From positions 1 to 22,034 of the IMG/VR virus record IMGVR_UViG_3300023180_000452: DNA of 22,034 nt, one strand, 5' to 3'. The stretch is from a virus. Of the stretch, positions 1-10,300 are shown one piece after another; the first letter of the stretch is position 1; each line of letters starts with the position of its first letter. A program made the position numbers and the translations under genes. The notes beneath the pieces are model-generated. The model was not told the origin of the DNA. It saw only the letters and a program-made list of their open reading frames with translations, and searched no databases.

Positions 1-2
1 GC

Positions 3-2390
3 GAAGCAACATTAAGTGTAGAGCAACTAGCTAAAAGAGAGGATGAAAGAAGAAAGAAAATAGCTGGCGGCATTGTTGATAGAGGTTCGGAGTCTCCTAT
101 ACTTAAAAGAATTAAGGATGGAGAAAAATTACGTGCATCTGATGAAGCTAATTTACGAAAAGCATTTAAGTCAGCAGAGCGTCAATATGAAGAAAATGGA
201 AAAATTACTACAGGTATTTTTAAAGGACAAGCTATAAGAAGAGTTAAACTGTTAAAAGAGTCATTGGAAAAGAAAAACAATCTTACAATCTCTTGGAGGC
301 AGAAAACTGCTAACCAGTTCAAGCTTGTAGGATTAGGCTTTCAAAAATTTACTGCGGGTATAAAATTACGTTGGTCTCAAACAATGACTGGGCTTGCTAA
401 AACGGCATCTGTTGCTGGAGCGGCTATAAATAAAGCAGTAAGCATCATTGGCTTCATAGGAACTATTACCCTTCTTGTAGAAGCTTTTAAGCAACTTCAG
501 GCAAATGCATTTAACTTTTTAACAGCTATTGTCAAAGGGATAGAAGCAATAGTAAATAAAACTCTAAGTCTTATAAGAGTTCCCTTAGCTTCTCTCTTAA
601 GAGGACTCGGAGATATACAAAAAGTAATAGGAGAGTTTGCTGATTATGTTGCCCAAACATTTATAAGTTTAGCCCAAAAAGTACTCATAGCACTTAACTC
701 TAGCGGTTTATTTGACCTAAACGAAACCCTTATAGAATTAGAACAGGCCAAAATAGGCTTTGATTTAGACAATAATCTTCAAAATAGTCTACAAAATTTA
801 GGTGACGCACTGTTTGAAAATACGGAGTATGCAATTGACCTTCAGAGTGCTTTAGAGGGAGATGGACTATTAGGTACTTTTGCCAATTGGACAATGGTTC
901 TTCAAAGTAATACACAAGCCACGTTAGCTGCGGAAGAAGCAAATAAACAATTCGCAGACTCTTTATCCACAGTAAAAGAAGACTTGGAAGCAATCCAAGG
1001 AGGCTTTAGTTTTGAAGATACTGGTGTAGAGAGAACACTTAGAGAGCTTCAAGCCTATCAGTCCTTACCTCTAGCAAGACTATTAGAAGATGCAGTAAAG
1101 CTCGGAAAAACTAGCGATGTCTTAGAGTTATTAGGAAATACTAGTCTCCCCCTTGTATCGAGAGCTTTAGAAGAAGCCGGGGACGACGTAGGATCACTAA
1201 TACAAAAACTTCAAGAACTACAAGAAACGTCTTCAGAAGCTATTAGTTTTAATGCTAGTTTGGATAACTCTATAGTAGCATTAAAAGAAGCACTCTTGAG
1301 CCCAGATCTATTTAATTTAGCAACGGCTTTAGAGAATGCGGATGTTGCTGCTCAAGCAGTTGTTAGAACATTTGGAGAACTAGAAGGCCAAGAAAATGCT
1401 TTTGAAAAATTAAATGAAGCCGTACAAGGCGGAGACTTTGTAGCTCTTAAGAACAGAATTGATGGATTAATAGAGTCTCAACAAAAACTAGCTCTTTCTA
1501 GAATCGCTCTTCAAGAGGCTACAGATAAATCTGTGATGGCGGGAACCCTTCTATCTCAAGAAATTAATAGACAGATTCAAGCTGAAAGCGCATTGCTAGA
1601 CGTAAGACAAAAGCAATTAGAGATAGAAAACTTATTGATTGCGATAGAAGAAGCAAAATTAAATCCTGCCTTAGAAGCTCAGAAAAAGTTAGAACTAGAG
1701 CGGGCAAGAGCGGAACTAACAAGACTAGAAAATCTTCAGAGGCAAAAAGAAGAACAAATTAGTGATCTTGGTAGATTGACTGCAACATTTAGAGATAATT
1801 TTCAAACTGGAATAGCTTCTGCCTTTGACTCTGTTATTCAAGGAACCATGAGCGTAAAAGATGCTTTTGCAAATATGGCGACAAATATATTGAAGTCACT
1901 TTCTAAAGTTATTGCTGAGATGCTTACAATTCGCATTCTTCAAGCAGCGATCTCAGGTCTATCGACTTCTGCGTCTACTAGTAATGCTATTTTAGACCAA
2001 TCACAAAACTTTAATACAGCCCTGCTACCTGCACCTGCACCACCATCAGTTAGAATGGGAGGTGTAGTAAGTAACGGTAAAACTGTACCAAGCTATTCTT
2101 CCGGCGGTGTTGCTTCAGGAAGCACTTCGGGCTATCCAGCCATTTTACATGGTACGGAAGCCGTCGTCCCGCTCCCTAACGGAAGGTCTATTCCTGTAGA
2201 AATGATGGGAGGCTCAAGTCAACAGAATAATGTTACAGTAAATGTAGCTATTGATAATCAAGGTAATGCTACTACCGATACTTCCCAGCAGGGGCCAAAT
2301 ATTGGAAACATTATTGCACAAGCAGTACAAAAAGAACTTCAGAATCAAAAGAGAGCAGGCGGAATACTTAGTCCGTATGGAGTAGCATAA
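3..2390 (+). CDS. Tape measure protein, C-terminal part (5' end outside window)
   Basis: The frame is open from nt 3, so this is an incomplete gene; a TTG at 264 is not needed as a start. About 795 residues are visible. They begin with a charged Lys/Arg/Glu-rich helical stretch, then a hydrophobic segment at about nt 400-490 (AINKAVSIIGFIGTITLLVE). Long helical regions follow, with a strongly predicted coiled coil at about nt 1470-1790 (repeated Glu/Leu/Arg/Gln heptads). The C-terminus has the usual tape-measure pattern: helices ending near ILKSLSKVIAEML, then a Gly/Ser-rich tail with HGTEAVVPL (about nt 2145-2180). Known for the family: the protein fills the tail tube, fixes tail length and may help DNA cross the membrane. 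The position directly before M, L, K and J matches lambda H. It overlaps the next gene by one base (TAATG). Confidence 0.9.
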   Translation, partial: EATLSVEQLAKREDERRKKIAGGIVDRGSESPILKRIKDGEKLRASDEANLRKAFKSAERQYEENGKITTGIFKGQAIRRVKLLKESLEKKNNLTISWRQKTANQFKLVGLGFQKFTAGIKLRWSQTMTGLAKTASVAGAAINKAVSIIGFIGTITLLVEAFKQLQANAFNFLTAIVKGIEAIVNKTLSLIRVPLASLLRGLGDIQKVIGEFADYVAQTFISLAQKVLIALNSSGLFDLNETLIELEQAKIGFDLDNNLQNSLQNLGDALFENTEYAIDLQSALEGDGLLGTFANWTMVLQSNTQATLAAEEANKQFADSLSTVKEDLEAIQGGFSFEDTGVERTLRELQAYQSLPLARLLEDAVKLGKTSDVLELLGNTSLPLVSRALEEAGDDVGSLIQKLQELQETSSEAISFNASLDNSIVALKEALLSPDLFNLATALENADVAAQAVVRTFGELEGQENAFEKLNEAVQGGDFVALKNRIDGLIESQQKLALSRIALQEATDKSVMAGTLLSQEINRQIQAESALLDVRQKQLEIENLLIAIEEAKLNPALEAQKKLELERARAELTRLENLQRQKEEQISDLGRLTATFRDNFQTGIASAFDSVIQGTMSVKDAFANMATNILKSLSKVIAEMLTIRILQAAISGLSTSASTSNAILDQSQNFNTALLPAPAPPSVRMGGVVSNGKTVPSYSSGGVASGSTSGYPAILHGTEAVVPLPNGRSIPVEMMGGSSQQNNVTVNVAIDNQGNATTDTSQQGPNIGNIIAQAVQKELQNQKRAGGILSPYGVA

Positions 2391-2773
2391 TGGCGATCGG
2401 ATTTACAACTTCAGCACCATATGGAAGCAGGGATATAAAACCAGACCGTTCTTTAGCTAAAAGAAGTAATCCCAAAGTTCTTACTGCTCGTTTTGGCGAT
2501 GGATATGAACAAAGAGCGATTGATGGCATAAATAGCGTAGCTGAGACTTTCAACATATCCTTCGTCAATCGGCCATCCGCCGAAGCGGATGATATAGTAG
2601 GCTACTTCGAGTCTCTCGGTGGCGCAACCTCCTTTAATTATACAATTAGTGATACGAATGAGTCACCTCCCGAAAGAACGCTCAAAGTAGTATGCGAGAC
2701 CTGGAATATGGTCTATACTCAGAACGACTGCCATACAGTTACAGCAACCTTTAGAAGAGTTTACGAAGCATGA
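2390..2773 (+). CDS. M: Minor tail protein, lambda gpM-like
   Basis: This is a 127-residue protein, slightly longer than lambda gpM (about 109). The diagnostic segment is ARFGDGYEQRAIDGIN, which parallels the RFGDGYSQRAPAGLN segment of gpM. It is followed by a beta-rich body and an aromatic, positively charged end (VTATFRRVYEA). In lambda, gpM belongs to the tail-tip complex that forms before tube polymerisation. The start is supported by GGAG at 2379-2382, seven bases upstream, and by TAATG coupling to the tape measure gene. It overlaps the L-like gene by four bases (ATGA). The family call is secure from motif and synteny; the exact role in this phage is inferred from lambda. Confidence 0.92.
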   Translation: MAIGFTTSAPYGSRDIKPDRSLAKRSNPKVLTARFGDGYEQRAIDGINSVAETFNISFVNRPSAEADDIVGYFESLGGATSFNYTISDTNESPPERTLKVVCETWNMVYTQNDCHTVTATFRRVYEA

Positions 2774-3696
2774 CAGATTTAATAGATGTAGTTCAACTTC
2801 ATGAGATAGGTGGAATACTATACTTCTATGAAATTGAACTCTCAGGAGGAACCATATATCTGCACCCAGGAGTCGACGAGACTCTTGCAGATCTTGTGTT
2901 TGATGGAAATACTTACTCAGCATTTCCAATTGAAGTTACTGGCCTTGAGATAAATGCTGACGGAGCTATCAACCGCCCCGAGATGACTGTAGCGAATGTA
3001 CTTTCTACTTGGTCAGATTCTCTTGGCGGGCTTCAAAACAAAGACCTTATTGGTACAAAAGTTACTGTTCGTAGCACTCTTGAGCAGCATCTCTCTACAA
3101 GCCCAACTGTCGAGTTTCCCAAAAAGATTTACTATATAGACAGAATCTCAGCAGAAACCGCTGTCTCCGTATCTTTTGAACTCGCTGCACCCTTTGATGT
3201 TACAGGTATCACAATTCCAGGTAGAACTGTAGTTGGAAAATACTGCTCTTGGGTATATCAGGGATACGATAGGTCAGATGTCGGTGGATGTACCTGGAGA
3301 GTAAACAGCCAGATTAATATAGACGGTACCGATTATAAAGCATATTTTACAGATGGGGATGTGCCAATTATTCCTTCTGGTGATACACTCACAATTCCTT
3401 ACGAAACTTACACAGTATATTCCGCAGCTACAGCTTATGCTGTAGACGACTATGTAGAATATGATAACACTGTATGGAAGTGTGTACGCGCAGGAACAGG
3501 AAATACTCCAGACCCAGACTCTCGCTTTTGGGTTCGTGGAGATGTCTGCGGTAAGAAACTTTCTTCTTGTAAAGCAAGATTTCAGTTTCGACCAGACATA
3601 AATGGAAATGCCGATGTAGATGGCGGCGCACAAAGACATATGACAACCGAACCCTTGCCTTTTGGAGCATTCCCAGGCAGCAGGAAGTTTAGATGA
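2770..3696 (+). CDS. L: Minor tail protein, lambda gpL-like, with inserted carbohydrate-binding-like module
   Basis: This 308-residue protein is longer than lambda gpL (about 232). It keeps the gpL hallmarks: YCSWVYQG, GGCTW, CGKKLSSCKARF and the C-terminal LPFGAFPG. Four cysteines (C159, C174, C260, C267) occupy the places of the cysteines that bind an iron-sulfur cluster in gpL. Residues about 217-255 (YSAATAYAVDDYVEYDNTVW...DPDSRFW) look like a small carbohydrate-binding module of the CBM5/12 type, with its own cysteine C238. It is inserted between the second and third cluster cysteines. It probably acts in the tail tip with M, K and J. The start has AGAAGAG about ten bases upstream and an ATGA overlap with M; the end has an ATGA overlap with K. 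Confidence 0.9.
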   Translation: MTDLIDVVQLHEIGGILYFYEIELSGGTIYLHPGVDETLADLVFDGNTYSAFPIEVTGLEINADGAINRPEMTVANVLSTWSDSLGGLQNKDLIGTKVTVRSTLEQHLSTSPTVEFPKKIYYIDRISAETAVSVSFELAAPFDVTGITIPGRTVVGKYCSWVYQGYDRSDVGGCTWRVNSQINIDGTDYKAYFTDGDVPIIPSGDTLTIPYETYTVYSAATAYAVDDYVEYDNTVWKCVRAGTGNTPDPDSRFWVRGDVCGKKLSSCKARFQFRPDINGNADVDGGAQRHMTTEPLPFGAFPGSRKFR

Positions 3697-4385
3697 TCGA
3701 AGAGATACAGGAGCACTTTGACAAGTGGTATCCAAAAGAAGCGTGTGGCATAATTGGAATAGTAAAAGGAAAGAAAGAGTGGTTTCCTTGTGACAATCTT
3801 GCCGAAGACTACGAAGACTTCATACTTGACCCAAAGCAGTATAATGAAATTAGAAAAAGAGCTGACATATTCGCTATTGTTCATAACCATCCTGGCGGAT
3901 CTTCTGATCCTAGTAGCAATGATATCAAACATTGTAACATACTAGGAATACCATACTGGATATTTTCTTATCCTGGTATGGACTTAAATATTGTGGAGCC
4001 TGAAGAGGTACTGAATCCTCTTATAGGCAGAGAGTATGAGTTCGGTGTCACAGACTGCCTAGAGGCAGCAAGAGATTACTACAAGCATTACTTTAATATA
4101 GATTTGAGAGAACGTGCCCCATATCTCGATGATTGGTGGGAAAAAGGGCACAATTATTTTACAGACGAGCATATAGCTGAGTGGGGCTTTAGAAAAGTAG
4201 AAGATGACCCACAGCCACAAGACTTACTAATTTTTACAATGGGAGCAGATGTTCCTAATCACTGCGGAGTTTTTATTGGTGATGATGTGATGTTTCATCA
4301 TGCAGTAAATCGACTATCTTGCAGAGAAAGTTTATACCCTTTATGGATAAAGTACTTAACCGGAATTTACAGATATGAACCGTAA
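3693..4385 (+). CDS. K: Tail assembly protein gpK-like: JAMM metalloprotease plus NlpC/P60 peptidase
   Basis: This 230-residue protein has two catalytic domains. The N-terminal half is a Mov34/JAMM metallopeptidase: E16 in KEACGIIG, then the zinc motif H64-N-H66, S74 and D77, an exact H-x-H-x7-S-x2-D pattern. The C-terminal half is NlpC/P60: catalytic C122 (VTDCLEA), H190 (NHCGVFIG) and H202, with the 12-residue His-His spacing of Spr-type enzymes. Both active sites look intact. In lambda, K is required for tail-tip assembly. The NlpC domain may cut peptidoglycan peptides, and the JAMM domain may process a ubiquitin-like partner. The start has AGGA at 3682-3685, seven bases upstream. The gene overlaps the following I-J gene by 11 bases, so the two are probably translated together. 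Confidence 0.93.
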   Translation: MIEEIQEHFDKWYPKEACGIIGIVKGKKEWFPCDNLAEDYEDFILDPKQYNEIRKRADIFAIVHNHPGGSSDPSSNDIKHCNILGIPYWIFSYPGMDLNIVEPEEVLNPLIGREYEFGVTDCLEAARDYYKHYFNIDLRERAPYLDDWWEKGHNYFTDEHIAEWGFRKVEDDPQPQDLLIFTMGADVPNHCGVFIGDDVMFHHAVNRLSCRESLYPLWIKYLTGIYRYEP

Positions 4386-7300
4386 AATATTTTTAGACGG
4401 ACACTTAGGCAAAGAGATTACTCCAGTACTGGACTTCTGTGGCGATAGCGTTGCAGAAGCGTTCCGTTGTATTCAGGCAAACTATCCTGATTTTAGAAAA
4501 TATTTAATTGAAGCCCATGAACAAGATATAGGATTCTCTGTAGAGATACAGGGACGAATGCTTGAAGACCCTCGTGAATGTCTGTTGCCTTTTCGAGAAG
4601 GTGATATTATCATTACTCCTGTCATCGGAGGTTCAAAGTCTGGTGGGGCAAAGATTCTTACCGCAGTAGCAATTGCAGCTCTATTAGTAGTGTCTGCAGG
4701 AGGCTCGGGTGCATTAAACGCCTTTTTCTTCAACACTACGGCCGCTGGAGCCCAGACACTAAGTACCTATGGTCTAGTAGCCGCAGGTATTGCGACTAAC
4801 TTAGCATTAACTGGTATTCAGCAGCTTATGGCCCCTGACCCCTCTGTGGACTCAGACCCAGAAGAAAGCTACCTTTTTAATGGTGGACAAAGAAACGTTT
4901 CCGAAGGTGACCCAGTACCTGTTCTTTACGGCGAACTTCGCGTACCTGGAATGCCTGTCTCTCTCAATATTGATCAAGACGATTATAAGTCTGGTTCTGA
5001 CATAGCGGCTGTTAATGCTTGGGTAGATGCAGAGGGAAATATAACTGACGCAGCCGAAAACGAGGCATACGATGCAAATGTTCCGTCTAGTGATTCTTCG
5101 GGTGGGTTAGAGAATATTAATGATCCTGGACAGGGCGTCGATATTGACTCCGCTTCTGAATTTAATAATGTAAAATCAAATGCTCAGTATATTACAGCAG
5201 TCGACATTATTTCAGAGGGGCCAATTTACGGACTTGTAAACGGCACTTCGTCTGTATATTTTGATGATAAGCCATTAGCAGATGCTTCTGATAGTCCTGT
5301 GTATGCAAGTGCAACTTCAGCAGACTTTACTTTTAATGGAACCACTACAGTAACTTCAGCAAATGTTCCTTCCAATTTAGATTTTGGTGACTTCACAGAA
5401 AAAAGATACCTTACAGCGGTAGGCGGCGAAACAGGCACTACTAGCAGTGTAGCAATAACATCCGGCTGGCCAAATAAAAGCAGGCTTACAGTAAATACTG
5501 TAACATCTATATTTGATACTAGCTATACAATAGGATCGGGAGACTCTGTAGCAGGTAGAGGAGAATCTTACACAATAGTAAGTCTTATTGATTCTGAAGG
5601 ACAGGTCGTAGCTTCCGGACCTATTGAATCTAGAACGAGCGCTTCCTCTGTTAGAATAGCTACAGAAGGATTTATAAATAGAATAACCGATTTTACTGCG
5701 ACCTATTCTGTAAGAGTTGATGTTGCTCATGAAGTTGCAAGTTATTCAACCGGAACATTTACACTCGCTTCTGCTTCCACTCTCACAGGTACTTTTAAAG
5801 GAAATATTTCTGGAAACTCTATAGATTCTGGTACTACTGCTACAAGCAAGTATAAAAATACAACTCCTCAATTTCGAACAGGAACTTTGGGACAAGCCCC
5901 AATTATTTCAAAAGATAGTTCCCTTTCCAGTGCTGCTGCTGTAACTACTTCTGTTAGTAATGCAATTGTAGGGCCAGGTGACACAGGAACTCAAGTATAT
6001 GAATATGCTGGAAGCGATTTTTACTCTGGAGGAACTGTTGATAAGTATACTCAGACAGACTTAGTAAAAATTCTTTTTAATTATCCTGCACTTTATAATA
6101 GATCTGATAAAGGAGCGACTCTACCTGGACAAGCTTTTTACAAGATAGAGGTTGCACTTGCTACTGATGCGGCAGGTTCTTCTTTCGGAGCATATCAGCC
6201 CTATAATTTGGAGGTTTTTCACGGAGGAACACACACTTCTCCAATTAGCTTTTTAGAGACTATAGACCTTAATAAATTTGGTACGTTTACAAACTTTAAG
6301 ATTCGTGTTACAAGAGAATCAAATATTGATGCAGCAGCAAACTATGGCACGAACGGCCCCAATGTAGACGGCTATGAAGGAACCAGTGCTGCAACAATTA
6401 CTCAACTTACAGCAGTGATTTCAGAGCCACTTACTTGGCCTTACACAGCATACGCACACACACGATTTTCTACAAGAGATTTCTCGAATAATCCAAAAAG
6501 AACTTATCTCTGCCGAGGCATGAAGGTACTTGTTCCAGATACTTACACAACTCGAGAAAAGTCCTCCACAGGAGTCGCATCATACTCAGGAACATGGTCG
6601 GGTGCTTTCAAATCCGAGAAAGAATATACAAATAATCCAGCGTGGGTTTTCTACGACATGGTGGTTAATAATCGCTACGGTCTAGGAAATTGGATTCAAG
6701 AGACTGATATTGATAAGTTCGCTCTGTATCGAATTGCAAAATACTGCGATGAATTAGTGCCTGACGGCAATGGAGGTCAAGAGCCTCGATTTACTTCAAA
6801 TGTATATTTGACTAAGGCTACCGATGCTTACAAAGTTCTCAAAGATCTGGCGACGATTTTTAGAGGTATGCTCTATTGGCTTGATGGACAGATTTACGCT
6901 GTTTCCGACAGAGCGGGAGACCCGATATACAATTTTTCTAAAGGAAATGTTATTGATGGTACTTTCGCCTATGAAGGCACAGGGAATAGAACTCGGTCAA
7001 ACCAAGTTATTGTAACATGGAACAATCCATCCTCCGACTATCGGCAGGAAGCTCTGATAGTTGAAGACCGCGAAAATATCATTAAGACTTCAAAAATCAT
7101 TTCGGAAAATGCTGTAGCTTTCGGTGCAACTTCTGAGGGCCAAGCGCTTCGATATGGTCGATGGAAGCTGTGGACTGCTATAAATCAAACTGAGATTGTA
7201 TCATTTAAGACTGCGATAAATGCAGCTTTTCTTATGCCTGGAGATATTATACAGGTACAGGATGCAGATAGACATCCTGGCGATGTTCGTTACAGCGGAA

Positions 7301-10300
7301 GAATATCTTCTACAGGAACTCTTAGCACGACTCAAGTACCTCTGGATAGTTCTGTGGAGCTGAATGTTGGCTCTACTTATGAACTCAATGTACTGATTAC
7401 TTCTCCAGGCGCATTTCTTAACCAAGATACTGCAACTATTAGCAGCGCCGTGTATACCAGAGGAGATTTAATACCTGGAATTACTACTGAAAGTGCTGCA
7501 AGTAATCTTACTGATGATAGCGGTGATGACGTGCAGGTTACTTGGAGCGAGTATACGCGAGTTGAAAGTCAACCAGTATCTACTGGCGCAGGAACTGTAA
7601 ATGCACTTACTGTAAGTTCTCCTTTTACTGCGGCTCCGCAGGCACAGAACGTGTGGGCACTACGAGAGACTAATAGTGAGGGTCTTCCAGTTCTCGGCTC
7701 TGCAAAGTCTTATAAGATTCTGTCAATTACAGAAGATTCAAAGAATGAATACTCTATTACAGCTGTAGAACACTATAATGAAAAATTTGACAGTATTGAT
7801 GATGATTTTGTTCTTAGTGTAACTGACCCAGTAAATCCTCCGCTTGGTATAGATGACAGTATTCCACCGCCAAAGAATCTCAAGATGATACTTGAGAATC
7901 TCGATAATGGAACAGTCGCCAACGATGGAACACTTAGTTGGGATGCCCCTGATTATGGTTTTATCGGCGGATATCGTATAACTCATACTTTTGGGCCCAA
8001 ATTTCAACCTTTCTATCTTGTATCCAGAGATACCACGACAGTTACAGGATTTAACTTACCTCTTGGAACTTATACTGTATCTGTACAGACAGTTGCAACT
8101 AACGGAAATCGGTCAAGAGCTGCATCTGTTACTTTTGGTGTAGGAGTCGAAAAAGAAACAGTAGTTTCTCGACTTTTCGGCGTGCCTATAGGAGCCACTT
8201 CTAGTCAAGATATTGATATTGAAGGAACCGATTTACAATTTGAGGCCAATACATATGTCTTCACGACGAAAGGAAACCCCGCTAAACAATACGAGTTCAC
8301 CTCAGGAGCTTCTGACACGTATATTCAGGATGTTTCTGGTGTACCCTCTCAAGACTTTTCTGCGATGGGGTCCGACGTTGAACGAAGAAACAATTCTCAT
8401 TTTATTTACTTCGATGCTAGTAATACATCTGACCCTCTTCGGCTGGTAAAATATTATAATGATACCACAAACAATATTTGGTATTTATATGATACAGGAA
8501 CGGGAGGCGGCGCACCGAGTACTTACTGGAGTGCAGGATCTGGAACTATATCAGTTCCTGCGAGTTCGAGTACTATAACTGGTTCTGGTACTTCTTTTAC
8601 TACAGATTTTGCAGTAGGCGGCTATATAAAAGCAGGCTCTACTGTTGCAACTGTTACACAAATTAATAGTGATACTGAGCTACTCGTAAATCTAATTAAT
8701 AGCGATACAGCTATATCGGGAGCTGCTTACGAAAAACCTCAGTTTAATGTTGATATAAATAACGACTGTATATTTGGGTATGTACGAAATGACTCTTCAA
8801 TTAGTCCTTCTTTGCGCTTCTATCCAATGGAACTTACTATTAAGCCAGAGGAATTAGCAACAAGAACAGTTCGACTCGAGTCAGATGATTACTCAGTAGT
8901 ATATGATACGAGCACCTCTCCAGATACTATCTATATTAGTAATGGAACAAGTCCTCCTACTATTACTATTACTGCAACTCAAACTGGTTTTACAAACCCT
9001 GTCTATAGATTTAAAGTTAATGGAGCTGAGTTTCCTGCCGGCTCTCCAGAATGGGTAACGGATAATTTTATTTCAGGCCCAGTACCTGCAACTCTTGCAG
9101 ATTGGAATACTGGATTTTTTGGAAGCAACCCTGTAGTAGTTTCAGTAGAAGTAGCAGAAGATACGCCTATAAAGGAAGTGAAAGCAACAGACTCCGTATC
9201 TATCTTCGCAGTAGCAGATGGAGTTGACGGTAACGATGGCATAGATGGCTACACAGTAATTAACACAAACTCTGCTCATGTATTTCCAGCACAGACGGAC
9301 GGCACAGTTACAAGCTATACTGGCTCAGGAACTACTTTCGAAGTATTTAAGGGAGCTGTAGAACTAGAGGGTATTACTACGGGAACTCCTACTGCGGGAG
9401 AGTATAAAATAACTGCATCAGCTACAAATATAGCTGCATCTTCTACAAATGGAACAGCAGTTTCTCCTGGCGGCGCCATAACTTTTTCTGATCACTCTGG
9501 AATGACTGGTGATACTGCTGAAATCACTTACACTTTTGATATAGAGGGCACATCTAGTGGTACTCAAAAACAAACATTTACAGTAGGAAAACAAGGAGTA
9601 GCTGGAACGAGCGGTAAGGTTGTTCGACTTGAAGCAGATGATTATTCAGTAGTATACGATACGAGTACCTCTCCAGATACTGTATACATTAGTAATGGAA
9701 CAAGTCCGCCCACTATTACTGCCACTGCTACTCCCTCTGGATTTACGAATCCAATATATAGGTTCAAAATTAATGGAGCCGCAGGCTCTCCAGAGTGGAT
9801 AACGGATAATTTTATTTCAGGACAAGTTCCTGCAACTCTTGCAGATTGGAATGCTGGATTTTTCGGAAGTAATCCTGTAGTAGTTTCAGTAGAAGTAGCA
9901 GAAAATACTTCTCCGGAAGTTGTAGAGGCTTCAGATTCAGTTTCTATTTTTGCAGTAGCAGAAGGCGTAGATGGCGCTGATGGTATTGATGGCTATACTG
10001 TTGTACTTACAAATGCAGCACATTCTTTTACTTCGGATGCCGCTGGGAATGTCTCCAGTTATCTAGGCTCTGGAACGGACATAGAAGTATTTAAAGGAGC
10101 AACAGAGCTTAATAGTGTAACAGGCACTCCAACAGCCGGAGAATTTTCTGTAAGTGTAAGCGCTTCAAATATTACTGCAGGCACTACCAATGTAACCGCA
10201 AATAAATTTACTATTGGCGATCATAGTAATATGAGTGCGGGCTCAGATACAGCAAATATTGTCTATACTTTGAATATAGAAAATCTTGTAACAGGAGATC

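Noticed and set aside
264-266. TTG as the start of the tape measure gene
   Set aside because: The frame is open all the way to nt 3 with typical tape-measure composition and no ribosome site precedes the TTG; the gene simply enters from the left.
3274-3735. Antisense open frame of 153 codons over the L gene
   Set aside because: Cys/Ser/Tyr-rich low-complexity product without a ribosome site, lying on a clear gpL gene; it is a shadow frame.
3693-4385. K as a lysis endolysin
   Set aside because: The NlpC/P60 domain is paired with JAMM and sits between L and I-J, the standard place of tail assembly K; no holin is nearby.
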